Below are positions 21,852-29,996 of a DNA stretch of 64,000 bases, piece by piece. This DNA comes from Halobacillus litoralis. GTDB lineage: Bacteria > Bacillota > Bacilli > Bacillales > Halobacillaceae. Both the position numbers and the translations under genes were made by a program. The DNA is taken from positions 1,854,001-1,918,000 of the forward strand of contig NZ_CP129016.1 in assembly GCF_020524085.2 (NCBI RefSeq), read 5' to 3'. Each line of letters starts with the position of its first letter. Within the stretch, counting starts at the first letter, position 1. Below the pieces are notes generated by a model, which searched no databases, had not been told where the DNA came from, and saw only the letters and a program-made list of their open reading frames with translations.

Positions 21852-23175
21852 ATGGCCGAAGTACATAAAAAAGGAAAACTATCATGGTGGCAGCTGTCGT
21901 TCATCGGGGTTGGGTGTATTATTGGAACAGGTTTTTTTTCTGGGGTCCAGTATCGCCATTGAAAAAGCCGGGCCAGCGGTATTGCTAGCCTATTTCACCG
22001 CAGGGATTGGGACGTATATTGTCTTCCGTTCCTTAGCCGCCATGACAGCGAATCATCCGGAAAAAGGATCGTTTCGCACTTATGCCAAACAAGCTTTTGG
22101 TCCATGGGCTGGGTTCAGTAATGGCTGGGTTTACTGGTCTTCAGAAATGTTGATTATGGGGAGTCAATTAACGGCCCTCGCCATTTTTGCGCAGTTCTGG
22201 TTTGAAAAAATTCCTCTATGGGTGTTGGCTTGTGTCTTTGCCGTCCTTGGTCTCTTGGTGATATGGCTTGGGGTCAAACAAGTAGAGCGAATGGAGAATG
22301 TTTGCGGGCTAATAAAAATATCTGCGATCATCATGTTCATTCTTATAGCGATCCTTGCTGTGACTGGAAACATTGGGGGAGGAGAACCGAAGGCTATGAC
22401 AAGCCCGCTTTCTTCCATTTTTGATGGGAAGTGGTCCGGGCTGTGGATCGCCCTGCTCTACGCGTTTTATGCGTTTGGAGGGATCGAAGTCATGGGGTTG
22501 ATGGCCAATGAATTGAAAGACCCTAAGGATGCACCAAAGTCCGGGACAATGATGCTCTTCGTGCTCACTAGTGTCTACGTGGTCGGCTTTTATTTTGTTC
22601 TTAAACTTACCTCATGGAAGAACATTTCCACTGAGGAAAGTCCTTTTCTGACAGCCTTGACGGAATATTCCCTTCCTTGGGTGCCACATGTATTCAACGG
22701 TGTCTTAATCATCGCTGGATTTTCAACCATGGTAGCATCTCTATATGCTGTCACAACCATGCTGATGGCCTTGAGTGAAGAAGGGGATGCACCTGGCATA
22801 TTCGCTGAGAAGGAGGAAGGGAAAGTATCAAAGCCTGCCTTTCTTCTAACCATTTTCGTTGTCATTCTCTCCATTATTCTTGCTGTGCTGCTGCCTGATC
22901 GGATTTTTGAATATGTAACGACGGCAGCAGGTTTGATGCTCTTATATAACTGGGCTTTCATCCTCCTGTCTTATAAAAAGTTGATGGTGAAAGGGAAAAA
23001 GGGAACCCTGCTCGTGCTCATTGGGATCAGTCTAATTATTGTAGCTGTAACAGGCACGTGGATTGATTCCATGACTCGGATCGGTTTTTTTGTAAGCTTA
23101 GCGTTCCTGGTCCTGATCGGCTTTGCAACATGGGTGAAGCAAAAGAAAACACCCCATCCAGGCTCAGGGGCGTAA
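21852..23175 (+). CDS. APC-family amino acid permease (frameshift near the N-terminus)
   Basis: When repaired, a protein of about 440 residues with roughly 12 membrane helices. The first helix carries the APC substrate-binding motif IGVGCIIGTGFFLGSS; later come SEMLIMGSQLTALAIF, GLWIALLYAFYAFGGIEV and ANELKDPKDAPKSG. The frame breaks at a T8 run (21932-21939); seven T give the normal motif. A slippery T8 inside an early codon could be phase-variable, but the same indel type recurs across the window, so an artefact is likelier. The 3' end overlaps the convergent ycgG-like gene by 12 bp. B. subtilis has ycgF-ycgG-ycgH with a permease third; this locus matches that grouping. Confidence 0.85.
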
Positions 23176-23919
23176 AGTTTTCCATTTGTTTTTCAATGCC
23201 GTAAAGGGACATTTGGATAGGGATGATTCGTCGTCTTTCAAGAAGTATTGTTTCCACTCATGGTTATCTTTTTGTCCATACCATTTTAAGGCAGGGTGGG
23301 TAGGGATACCATCGTAATCCTCTAACCGCTTGCGAATCACCTTTTTGATTCTTCTTCCAAAAGGAGTCGAATCGTTGATTTCATCAAAAACCCAGCGTGG
23401 CTGGAAAGCGAGCAACATACAAGGGAAGCTTCGACTGTTCCTGACTTCATGGGCAGGGGTCGCACAAAATGCGAAGTAAGGTTCACCATTGAAACAAAAC
23501 TCCCATGCAGGGTCCTCAGGGTTCTTTGGTATGTCTTCCGGCCAAGGGGATGGATCTTTCGTGTGTGTGACGTTCAGTAAAGTCCAAAAAACCTCTTCAT
23601 ATTCGTCCATCGTCGTTTGTTCATCCAGAAGTTTTCGGGTATCGCAAAAGATTACGAGGGATGCGTAGTTCCCTGTGGATCTGGATATCTCACCATATTC
23701 CGTTAATAATTCAGCTAAATGATCTGTACTTTCATCTGAACGTGGATCTCCGACAAACCCGAATCGCAACATGTTCTTCATAAAACCTTGTATTCCAGGT
23801 ACACAAGGATAAGGGTTCTCTCGCTGAGTCATCATGTTCGAGAATTGATGATAAGCCTTAAGTTGCCAAAGGTCGAGGTCATTTGCGTGGTTCTCTATTT
23901 CTTCTTTGGTGTACAACAT
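23164..23919 (-). CDS. ycgG: YqcI/YcgG family protein
   Basis: A 251-residue protein of the YqcI/YcgG family. Features: YPCVPGIQGFMKNMLRFGFVG, YASLVIFCDTRKLLDE, PEDPAWEFCFNGEPYF, and the Cys/His-bearing ATPAHEVRNSRSFPCMLLAFQPRW. Biochemical function is not established, though the conserved Cys and His residues look like a redox or metal site. The ATG at 23919 has aggaggg upstream; longer in-frame starts give a non-conserved extension. Downstream of, and co-directional with, the LysE-type exporter ycgF, as in B. subtilis. Confidence 0.85.
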   Translation of the reverse strand: MLYTKEEIENHANDLDLWQLKAYHQFSNMMTQRENPYPCVPGIQGFMKNMLRFGFVGDPRSDESTDHLAELLTEYGEISRSTGNYASLVIFCDTRKLLDEQTTMDEYEEVFWTLLNVTHTKDPSPWPEDIPKNPEDPAWEFCFNGEPYFAFCATPAHEVRNSRSFPCMLLAFQPRWVFDEINDSTPFGRRIKKVIRKRLEDYDGIPTHPALKWYGQKDNHEWKQYFLKDDESSLSKCPFTALKNKWKTLRP

Positions 23920-23981
23920 AAAAAATTTCCCTCCTAGGATACATCCATATCCTATTGGAGAGAGCGGGTATAGGTGACTGT

Positions 23982-24600
23982 CTACCCAACAAACATCTTG
24001 ACTGCTTGAAACGCAAAATAAACACCGAAACCAATCAGCAATACTCCTGAAAGTACGGAAACCCCTCTTAACAACTTTGCTGTCATCCACCTTCTAGCTC
24101 CTGATGCTGCTCCAGCCATCGTAAAATCCCACAACATGATCCCTATAAAGATGCCTCCACTGTATATAAGGAGTTGAGTGTGTTCATATTGAGAAGAAAT
24201 CTGGGCGAGGATGGAACCGTAAATGCCAATCCAGAAAAGAATGTTCAATGGGTTTGATAACGCCATCAAAAATCCTGTGCGGAAGGATTTCATTTTTGTC
24301 GATGAATAGGACCGATTTGTTTCTTCCGTGTGGGATGCCGTCATACTTTCAATTCCTGTATAAATCAATACAAAAGCGCCAAAAGACCAAAGGAATGTTT
24401 TCACAAGAGGAAGCTCTACATATTGAGCCAGTCCAAAGTAGATCATCAGCATGAACAAGGCATCCGCGCACATCGCTCCCACACCGACAAGTCCAGGCAT
24501 GCCAAAAGCCATATCGAATCCCCTTGTCCAACTGGGCGGCGTTGATGGGACCGATCGGAGCGGATAATGATAAGCCGAGCAGAATATAACTGAATAGCAA
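23982..24600 (-). CDS. ycgF: LysE/RhtB-family amino acid exporter (frameshifted)
   Basis: When repaired, about 205 residues with six membrane helices: N-terminal GLSLSAPIGPINAAQLDKGI (the LysE signature), WLVGVGAMCADALFMLMIYF, and MALSNPLNILFWIGIYG. The frame breaks near 24492: an extra base in the TGG-A-CTT region separates HAW from LVGVGAM. The start is TTG at 24600 with aaaggagg nine bases upstream. Exporters of this family expel amino acids. The neighbouring YcgG and APC permease suggest an amino-acid-related locus, but no substrate can be read. Confidence 0.83.
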
Positions 24601-24611
24601 GGTGAAGGACC

Positions 24612-24775
24612 TCCTTTATAGGTGCTTGTCCCTATACTATATTAAAACGATGCTTTTGGTATTAATAAAATCACAAATCAACAGTATTCCTAAAATCCAT
24701 TTACGTAGGATTCTCCTTCAGGGTGCGTGAAACAGTCATGGAGACAAATGTAGGTTTGACGTAAAAGCATCTAAT
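24612..24775. other. Non-coding stretch upstream of ycgF
   Basis: AT-rich; I see no gene and no recognisable riboswitch. The minus strand has a TATAGT-like -10 (about 24636-24641) without a clear -35. Confidence 0.4.
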
Positions 24776-24811
24776 AAAAAGGACGCCCGCGGAAAAACAG
24801 GCGTCCTTTTT
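24776..24811 (-). terminator. Terminator of the CotF-like gene
   Basis: Stem aaaaaggacgcc / ggcgtccttttt with a 12-nt loop, immediately after the minus-strand stop. Confidence 0.9.
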
Positions 24812-24813
24812 AT

Positions 24814-25440
24814 TTAGTGTGGCATGTTACCTTGTGACGCGGTTGTATAGCTCTGTAACATCTGGTTCATGTCTTGTTGCTGCAACTGTGGAACCTGGTA
24901 GTACCCGTGTTTGTTCTGATAAAGAAAAACCTCATAACTCATCTCGATGAAGTTCGGGACACTATCTGCAATCACACGGCGCAGGACAGGGTTCGTCATT
25001 TCAAGCGCTGTCATAGACAATAAAGTTGCAAGCGTCTTTGTTTGTCCCAGCATATAGGCAGAGAGCCCATTATCTGCGAGTTCATTGACCGATTGGTTCG
25101 GTTTCTTTGGCTGGCCTGGTTTGATTCCGTAAACGACTTCGTTGCTTTGCTGCATTTTATATTGTTGTGTATCTTGAGCTGGATCTTGACCAGTGCTGAA
25201 ACTCTGGACAATCGTATTGTACATTTGGGTCACAAACGCATGTTGACGCTGCTGAATGCTTTGAAGCTCTGGGTCCTGGATATGCTGTGCATACATTTGG
25301 TATTGATCCAGCATATTGATTAAACTTGCGATGACTTCATGAGCATCAAATAACTCATGACCACCGTGGTTTGGATTCATCATGTTTTGTGGCATTTGTT
25401 GTCCCTGCGGTTTTTGGTTTTGACCTTGATTTGGATTCAT
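24814..25440 (-). CDS. CotF-like spore coat protein
   Basis: A 208-residue protein with a Gln/Pro/Asn-rich N-terminus (residues 1-27, MNPNQGQNQKPQGQQMPQ) followed by a helical, ferritin-like CotF region: HELFDAHEVIASLINMLDQY, then LGQTKTLATLLSMTALEM and ISYEV-type helices (FIEMSYEVFLYQNKHGYY). The C-terminus YYQVPQLQQQDMNQM is typical of coat proteins of this type. The start at 25440 follows aaaggaggaggaaa. Probably a spore coat component made in the mother cell. Confidence 0.8.
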   Translation of the reverse strand: MNPNQGQNQKPQGQQMPQNMMNPNHGGHELFDAHEVIASLINMLDQYQMYAQHIQDPELQSIQQRQHAFVTQMYNTIVQSFSTGQDPAQDTQQYKMQQSNEVVYGIKPGQPKKPNQSVNELADNGLSAYMLGQTKTLATLLSMTALEMTNPVLRRVIADSVPNFIEMSYEVFLYQNKHGYYQVPQLQQQDMNQMLQSYTTASQGNMPH

Positions 25441-25543
25441 ATCTTTTCCTCCTCCTTTTTCATCTTTTAAGTTTTCCTTATTTTCTTGTTTCATGTACAG
25501 GGAAAGAAACCCACAAGATACTCAAGGAAAAGGAGGCAGGTTG

Positions 25544-25621
25544 ATGAATGTAATAGGATATCGCTACATGAATTTGGAACAGTATGGAGAATTGATGTAC
25601 TCCTTCAAAGTCCCAAGTTAG
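25544..25621 (+). CDS. Possible 25-residue peptide gene
   Basis: MNVIGYRYMNLEQYGELMYS plus five residues, preceded by a full ribosome site (aaggaggcaggttg). It is tyrosine-rich and has no hydrophobic segment. It is divergent from the coat gene. I do not recognise it; the strong ribosome site is the only real support. Confidence 0.35.
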   Translation: MNVIGYRYMNLEQYGELMYSFKVPS

Positions 25622-25745
25622 GACGATGACCATTCAAAAAAAGGTATAACAATGATGAACTGGAAACGGTTTCTTTTTACTTATGGACAACTTCGGAGAA
25701 AATGGTAAAATGAAGTCATCCTTAAGTAGAGGGAGACTTTCTGAA

Positions 25746-26351
25746 ATGAAGCCGCTAATGAGAAAAGTATTTGTTGTACTTATATCTGTCATGACTCTAG
25801 GCCTTTACGTACCACCAATGCAGATCGATACCGATGCAGCTGATAAAAAAGAGCTGTCGGCCGATCGCCATGTTCAAGAATCACCTCATGATACAAAGAC
25901 TGAAGAATTTGAAATCACGCCTCCATCATCTGTAGAGCCTTTGACCACGGATGATTGGATTGAAACCATAACAGAGCAAGCCAAAACACAGACCCTTACA
26001 AAGCTAGGGCCACGAATTATTGAAAAAGTAGATGAAGACATGACGACAACGATTCTACCGAAGATTGAAGAGGTTATGGGAGAGATTCTTACATCTGCTG
26101 ATGAAAACGAAGTCCCTTATTATGAAATTTCTGAAGATCCGTCTCCTGGATACGGAGAAAGAATTTTTAATATCCATAACAAACATACAGATGAAGAAGT
26201 CGCTCGTTTTCATGTCCGCAGGGATAAGCGGCCTGGTGAAGGGTACTGGTTTAACTTCCATTACCATTTGCAAGAGGACAACTTCATGAAACACCATGAA
26301 CTTGGCGAGATTTACTGGGAAAAAAACACGCCCCCGAAATGGATGTCTTAA
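25746..26351 (+). CDS. ypjP: YpjP family protein
   Basis: A 201-residue protein. The N-terminus MKPLMRKVFVVLISVMTLGLYVPP is a signal peptide or membrane anchor; the rest is acidic and predicted outside the membrane, with HNKHTDEEVARFHVRRDKRP and GYWFNFHYHLQEDNF. These match the YpjP family as I know it. Function unknown. I chose the ATG at 25746, after gagggag. B. subtilis ypjP lies near thyA; no such neighbour is present here. Confidence 0.72.
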   Translation: MKPLMRKVFVVLISVMTLGLYVPPMQIDTDAADKKELSADRHVQESPHDTKTEEFEITPPSSVEPLTTDDWIETITEQAKTQTLTKLGPRIIEKVDEDMTTTILPKIEEVMGEILTSADENEVPYYEISEDPSPGYGERIFNIHNKHTDEEVARFHVRRDKRPGEGYWFNFHYHLQEDNFMKHHELGEIYWEKNTPPKWMS

Positions 26352-26381
26352 AAAAAGCGACCTCAACAGGTCGCTTTTTAT
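26352..26381. terminator. Bidirectional terminator between ypjP and the HxlR gene
   Basis: Stem aaaaagcgacct / aggtcgcttttt with a caac loop and flanking A/T-runs. Confidence 0.92.
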
Positions 26382-26749
26382 TTTTGCATAAAATCCCGGC
26401 CTGTCCAACAGCTGTTCATCTGAATCCCTTCTTGTTCCGCATAATCATCCCCCCATTGACACATTCCATAAAGAACCGGTTGCAGCTTGCGGCCAAATTC
26501 AGTCGTAGAATACACAACCCTGGGAGGAACATCTTCAAAAACTGCCCGTTTTACAAGTCCATGTTCCTCAAGCTCTCTCAATTGTTGTGTTAACATTTTT
26601 TTGGTGATCTCAGGAATGGTTCTCCTCAATTCATTGAACCTCTTATCCCCTTCATTCAAATGCCAGAGTAATAAAACTTTCCACTTTCCTCCAATTAAAT
26701 CGATGACTAAATTAATCGCGCACTGGTATTCTGATTGCAGTTCTTTCAT
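26378..26749 (-). CDS. HxlR-family winged-helix regulator
   Basis: A 123-residue regulator: CAINLVIDLIGGKWKVLLLWHL, RFNELRRTIPEITKKMLTQQ, LRELEEHGLVKRAVFEDVPP and RVVYSTTEFGRKLQPVL are the diagnostic HxlR blocks. The family senses redox or electrophile stress in several cases (HypR, YodB), often through an N-terminal Cys; a Cys at residue 9 (EYQCAINL) is present. It is divergent from a zinc-type oxidoreductase gene, its likely target, with palindromic operator candidates between them. The start is set at 26749; an ATG eight codons upstream is possible. Confidence 0.88.
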   Translation of the reverse strand: MKELQSEYQCAINLVIDLIGGKWKVLLLWHLNEGDKRFNELRRTIPEITKKMLTQQLRELEEHGLVKRAVFEDVPPRVVYSTTEFGRKLQPVLYGMCQWGDDYAEQEGIQMNSCWTGRDFMQK

Positions 26750-26779
26750 CGTGTTTCCCTCATTTCTAACCATTGTTAG

Positions 26780-26804
26780 GTTACCCTTTAGTAACTCAGT
26801 TACT
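26780..26804. promoter_or_regulatory. Overlapping palindromes, putative HxlR operator
   Basis: GTTAC-N6-GTAAC (26780-26795) overlaps AGTAACT-C-AGTTACT (26790-26804) in the divergent region between the HxlR gene and the oxidoreductase gene. The arms suit a dimeric winged-helix regulator. Binding is inferred. Confidence 0.55.
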
Positions 26805-26900
26805 GAAAAGTGCCTTCTTGTTTCTTCTTGAACCTCTCGTTAGTATATAATATATCGTTTCAATTGTTGATGGAAACTGTTTATAGAGGAGTTGAAAACG

Positions 26901-27881
26901 GTGAAAGCACTTCTTTTACAAGATAAGAATCAATGGAAAGAGATGAAGGTGGAGGAAGTAGAAAAGCCTCACCCTCGAAAAGGGGAAGTTCTTATTGAGG
27001 TTCAAGCGGCTGGATTGAACCCTGTCGATTATAAAACCGCAACGAATGGGAACCCCAATTGGACGTATCCTCATATCCTCGGTCTGGATGCTGCGGGTAC
27101 AATTGCCGAGATTGGAGAAGGTGTGACTGATTGGAAGAAGGGTGATCGAGTGGTCTACCATGGTGATTTGCTCAGTAAAGGGGCTTATGCGGAATATGCT
27201 GTAACAACAGCTCATACGATTTCGCGAATTCCAGATGAAATCAGTTTTGAAGAGGCGGCTGCATTACCGACAGCTGGTTACACGGCTTACCAGGCGATCC
27301 ACCGTAAGCTTCCGTTGGATCAAGTGGAAACCATTTTGATTCACGCAGGAGCAGGAGGTGTCGGAGGTTTCGGTATACAACTTGCAAAAGCAGCAGGAAA
27401 GACGGTCATTACCACAGCTTCTGCCCATAATCGCGATCACGTCCGCCAGTTAGGCGCAGACTTCGTTATTGATTATCGTAATGAAGATGTTCACCAAAGA
27501 GTTAAAGAAATCACCAAAGGTAAAGGTGTCGATGCAGTCGTTGACGCAGTAAGTCGTGACAATGCTACCGCATCACTGGATTACCTTGCCTTTATGGGCC
27601 ATTTGGTATACATCGCTGGTGCGCCTGATTTCACTAAAGTAAAACCCTTTACTACTGTTGTATCGTACCATGAAATTGCTCTTGCAGCGGCACATAGAGC
27701 GGATGTAGAGTCCCAAAAGGATCTTTCTGTCATTGGGGATGAGATGCTTGAGATGATGGTTGATGGTAAACTTTCTTCTCTACTGGAAGAGACCATCTCA
27801 TTGAAAGAGGTCCCTCGGGCTCTTGAGCGTCTGTCCGAACGCCATGTGAAAGGTAAAATCGTAGCGAAAATAAAATCATAA
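26901..27881 (+). CDS. Zinc-type alcohol dehydrogenase/quinone oxidoreductase family protein
   Basis: A 326-residue medium-chain dehydrogenase/reductase: GroES-like part with AAGLNPVDYKTATNG and LGLDAAGTIAEIGEGV, then the Rossmann motif HAGAGGVGGFGIQLAKAAG and FVIDYRNEDV. It lacks the structural-zinc Cys cluster, so it is closer to quinone oxidoreductases, which reduce reactive enones or quinones with NADPH. The start is GTG at 26901, nine bases after gaggag. Divergent from the HxlR regulator; the VOC gene begins 16 bp downstream in the same operon. Confidence 0.88.
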   Translation: MKALLLQDKNQWKEMKVEEVEKPHPRKGEVLIEVQAAGLNPVDYKTATNGNPNWTYPHILGLDAAGTIAEIGEGVTDWKKGDRVVYHGDLLSKGAYAEYAVTTAHTISRIPDEISFEEAAALPTAGYTAYQAIHRKLPLDQVETILIHAGAGGVGGFGIQLAKAAGKTVITTASAHNRDHVRQLGADFVIDYRNEDVHQRVKEITKGKGVDAVVDAVSRDNATASLDYLAFMGHLVYIAGAPDFTKVKPFTTVVSYHEIALAAAHRADVESQKDLSVIGDEMLEMMVDGKLSSLLEETISLKEVPRALERLSERHVKGKIVAKIKS

Positions 27882-27896
27882 CAAGAAGGAGTTTTA

Positions 27897-28394
27897 ATGA
27901 TGTACCCATATCCAAGAAGTTTTTCACATATCGGTTTGTCTGTACCAAATTTAGAAAAAGCGATTGAGTTTTATACCGAGTTATTCGGGTGGTATGTCAT
28001 TATGGAACCATCAGACGTCCATAACGATGATACACCAGTCGGTCAGATGTGCCGAGACGTTTTCGGCAACGACTGGGAGACATTTAGAATTGCTCACCTA
28101 TCGACTGGAGATAAGATAGGCATTGAGCTTTTTGAGTTCCCACATCAGGAAGATCCGGAAAATAACTTCGAATATTGGAAAACAGGCATTTTCCATTTCT
28201 GTATCCAAGACCCGAATATTGAAGACGTTGTAGAGAAAGTGAAGGCCAAAGGCGGGAAACAGCGCATGCCTATTCGTGAATATTACCCCGGAGAAAAACC
28301 GTACAAGATGGTTTATGTTGAAGATCCTTTTGGTAATGTTTTCGAAATTTACACCCACAGTTATGAATTGACCTATTCCAAAGGGGCTTACTAA
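27897..28394 (+). CDS. VOC family protein (glyoxalase/dioxygenase fold)
   Basis: A 165-residue protein: FSHIGLSVPNLEKAIEFYTELFGW at the N-terminus and MVYVEDPFGNVFEIYTHSYE at the C-terminus supply His and Glu metal ligands of the vicinal-oxygen-chelate fold, with HFCIQDPNIEDVVEKVKAKGG between. Substrate unknown. It follows the oxidoreductase gene closely with a good ribosome site (aaggag), so the pair may serve one detoxification route under HxlR control. Confidence 0.85.
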   Translation: MMYPYPRSFSHIGLSVPNLEKAIEFYTELFGWYVIMEPSDVHNDDTPVGQMCRDVFGNDWETFRIAHLSTGDKIGIELFEFPHQEDPENNFEYWKTGIFHFCIQDPNIEDVVEKVKAKGGKQRMPIREYYPGEKPYKMVYVEDPFGNVFEIYTHSYELTYSKGAY

Positions 28395-28429
28395 GGAACG
28401 ATTTTTAGAACAAGAAGCTTAGGTGAAGA

Positions 28430-28463
28430 AAAAAAGCCTGCGCGCTGCGCAGGCTCTTTTTTT
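28430..28463. terminator. Bidirectional terminator between the VOC gene and murB
   Basis: Stem agcctgcgc / gcgcaggct with a gct loop, preceded by A9 and followed by a T-run. Confidence 0.92.
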
Positions 28464-29382
28464 AGTCTTTATCGTCACCGATAATCCGAACTTCTCTTTC
28501 CAAATCGACGCCGAATTTTTCTTTCACCGTTTTTTGAACGTGCTCAATCAGAGAGATGTAATCAGAGGTCGTTGCATTATCTTTGTTAATGATAAACCCA
28601 GCATGCTTTTTAGAAACTTCGGCACCACCAATGTTGGTCCCTTGAAGGTCGCTGTCTTGAATAAGCTTCCCAGCGAAATATCCTGGAGGTCGTTTGAAGA
28701 CACTTCCGCATGACGGATATTCAAGTGGTTGTTTAGATTCACGCTTATAGGTTAAGTCGTCCATCACTTCTTTAATTTCATCATATTTCGCAGGTTTCAG
28801 ATGGAAGGTGGCCTCTACTACGATATCTCCATTAGCAGAAATATTACTTGTTCGATAATCAAGATCCAGTTCAGCGGCGAGACGTTTCACGAGATTTCCA
28901 TGTTTATCTACCACATACGCGTAATCAAGTACATCTTTGATTTCTCCACCATATGCACCTGCATTCATGTACAAAGCCCCTCCGACAGTTCCAGGGATTC
29001 CGCAGGCAAACTCTAATCCGGATAAATTCTTATCAAGAGCGTAACGAGAGGCATCAATGATACGGGCACCGCTTTGGGCGACCACTGTGTTGCCTTCAGA
29101 ATAAATGGTATCCAGATGTTTTAAATTGATGACGATTCCGCGGATGCCGCCATCTTTGATGATTAAGTTGGATCCATTTCCAAGCAAAGTGAAAGGAATG
29201 TTGTCTTCATTCGAAAGTTTAACGACATTTTGAACTTCTTCGTAGGATGTTGGAGTAATGAAAAAGTCGGCTTTTCCGCCAAGCTTTGTGTACAAGTGGT
29301 CTCTCAACATTTCATCCACTTTCACATTTTCTTCTTTTACGAGTTCCAACAATTTATTATAGATCTTTTGCTTCTTATTCAT
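28462..29382 (-). CDS. murB: UDP-N-acetylenolpyruvoylglucosamine reductase
   Basis: The flavoenzyme reduces UDP-GlcNAc-enolpyruvate to UDP-MurNAc in peptidoglycan synthesis. The 306-residue protein has [23 protein letters not shown]-binding [13 protein letters not shown], the core [20 protein letters not shown] and [20 protein letters not shown], the substrate/proton-donor segment [12 protein letters not shown], and the C-terminal [14 protein letters not shown] set the start at 29382, where homologues start; the upstream in-frame extension is not conserved and the ribosome site is weak. It stands alone, away from the main division/cell-wall cluster. Confidence 0.95.
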   Translation of the reverse strand: MNKKQKIYNKLLELVKEENVKVDEMLRDHLYTKLGGKADFFITPTSYEEVQNVVKLSNEDNIPFTLLGNGSNLIIKDGGIRGIVINLKHLDTIYSEGNTVVAQSGARIIDASRYALDKNLSGLEFACGIPGTVGGALYMNAGAYGGEIKDVLDYAYVVDKHGNLVKRLAAELDLDYRTSNISANGDIVVEATFHLKPAKYDEIKEVMDDLTYKRESKQPLEYPSCGSVFKRPPGYFAGKLIQDSDLQGTNIGGAEVSKKHAGFIINKDNATTSDYISLIEHVQKTVKEKFGVDLEREVRIIGDDKD

Positions 29383-29637
29383 AAACACCAGTCCTATTAT
29401 AAGTTGATTATGTTCTGATTGGACCTCAATCAGTCTTTCCAGCGATCTCATTTAATACAATTTATGAAAAAACGTGGGAAAAGTTCATTTTGACCTTTTA
29501 CAATCACGCTTCCTATTCTATCACAAAACGGAGTGGTCATTGTGTAGGATTTTGCTTCATGCTTTTGTGCACAGCCCTGACACGAATATTCAAAGTCTTA
29601 TTAGCAGAAAATAACGGTTATAGGGAGGTGTTAGAGG
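29383..29637. other. Non-coding stretch upstream of murB and the DUF1540 gene
   Basis: Divergent region with no credible frame; no promoter is clear enough to call. Confidence 0.4.
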
Positions 29638-29796
29638 ATGGCGCTGGATGTAAAATGTGAAGTTCGAAACTGTGTGCATAACAATGACGGAATTTCCTGC
29701 GGAGCGGAGGAGATTTACGTTGTCAGTCATAAAGGTAAAAAAGCGAACCACAGTGAAGAAACGGATTGTAAAACATTTGAACCTGCAAATGTGTAA
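29638..29796 (+). CDS. DUF1540 domain small cysteine-rich protein
   Basis: A 52-residue protein: MALDVKCEVRNCVHNNDGIS, then CGAEEIYVVSHKGKKAN and TDCKTFEPANV. Cysteines at residues 7, 12, 21 and 44 match the DUF1540 spacing, which suggests a small zinc or disulfide-stabilised module. Ribosome site gggaggtg. DUF1540 genes are common in endospore formers; function unknown. Confidence 0.85.
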   Translation: MALDVKCEVRNCVHNNDGISCGAEEIYVVSHKGKKANHSEETDCKTFEPANV

Positions 29797-29816
29797 GATT
29801 CCCCCCTATGAATCAA

Positions 29817-29844
29817 GGTCTGCTATATCAGCAGGCCTTTTTTT
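29817..29844 (+). terminator. Terminator after the DUF1540 gene
   Basis: Stem ggtctgct / agcaggcc with a short loop and seven T. Confidence 0.85.
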
Positions 29845-29860
29845 CATTTTTTTCTCTTAA

Positions 29861-29874
29861 TGAAAGCGTTTTAA
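29861..29874. promoter_or_regulatory. Candidate CcpA (cre) site upstream of ilvD
   Basis: TGAAAGCGTTTTAA fits the cre consensus except one position (A for C near the 3' end). It lies about 35 bp upstream of the ilvD -35. CcpA links carbon status to branched-chain amino acid synthesis in B. subtilis, so the placement is plausible. Confidence 0.4.
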
Positions 29875-29908
29875 TTATGGGGAATGTTTATTATATTCAG
29901 AAAAATCA

Positions 29909-29937
29909 TTGCTATGCACCTTACTTGTTAGTATTAT
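29909..29937 (+). promoter_or_regulatory. ilvD promoter
   Basis: TTGCTA, exact 17-bp spacer, TATTAT; sigma-A type, 60 bp before the ilvD start. Confidence 0.65.
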
Positions 29938-29996
29938 CATGGTAAGTTCATTCATTTACGAATTGATTCGACCATTTTATATAAGGAGTGTTAGGG

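Noticed and set aside
21932..21939. T8 tract in the permease gene as a phase-variation switch
   Set aside because: Plausible in isolation, but the same +1 error type appears in many unrelated genes of the window, including housekeeping genes, so an artefact explains it better.
24612..24775. A riboswitch in the leader of the LysE-type exporter
   Set aside because: I looked for lysine, glycine and guanidine riboswitch landmarks on the minus strand and found none.
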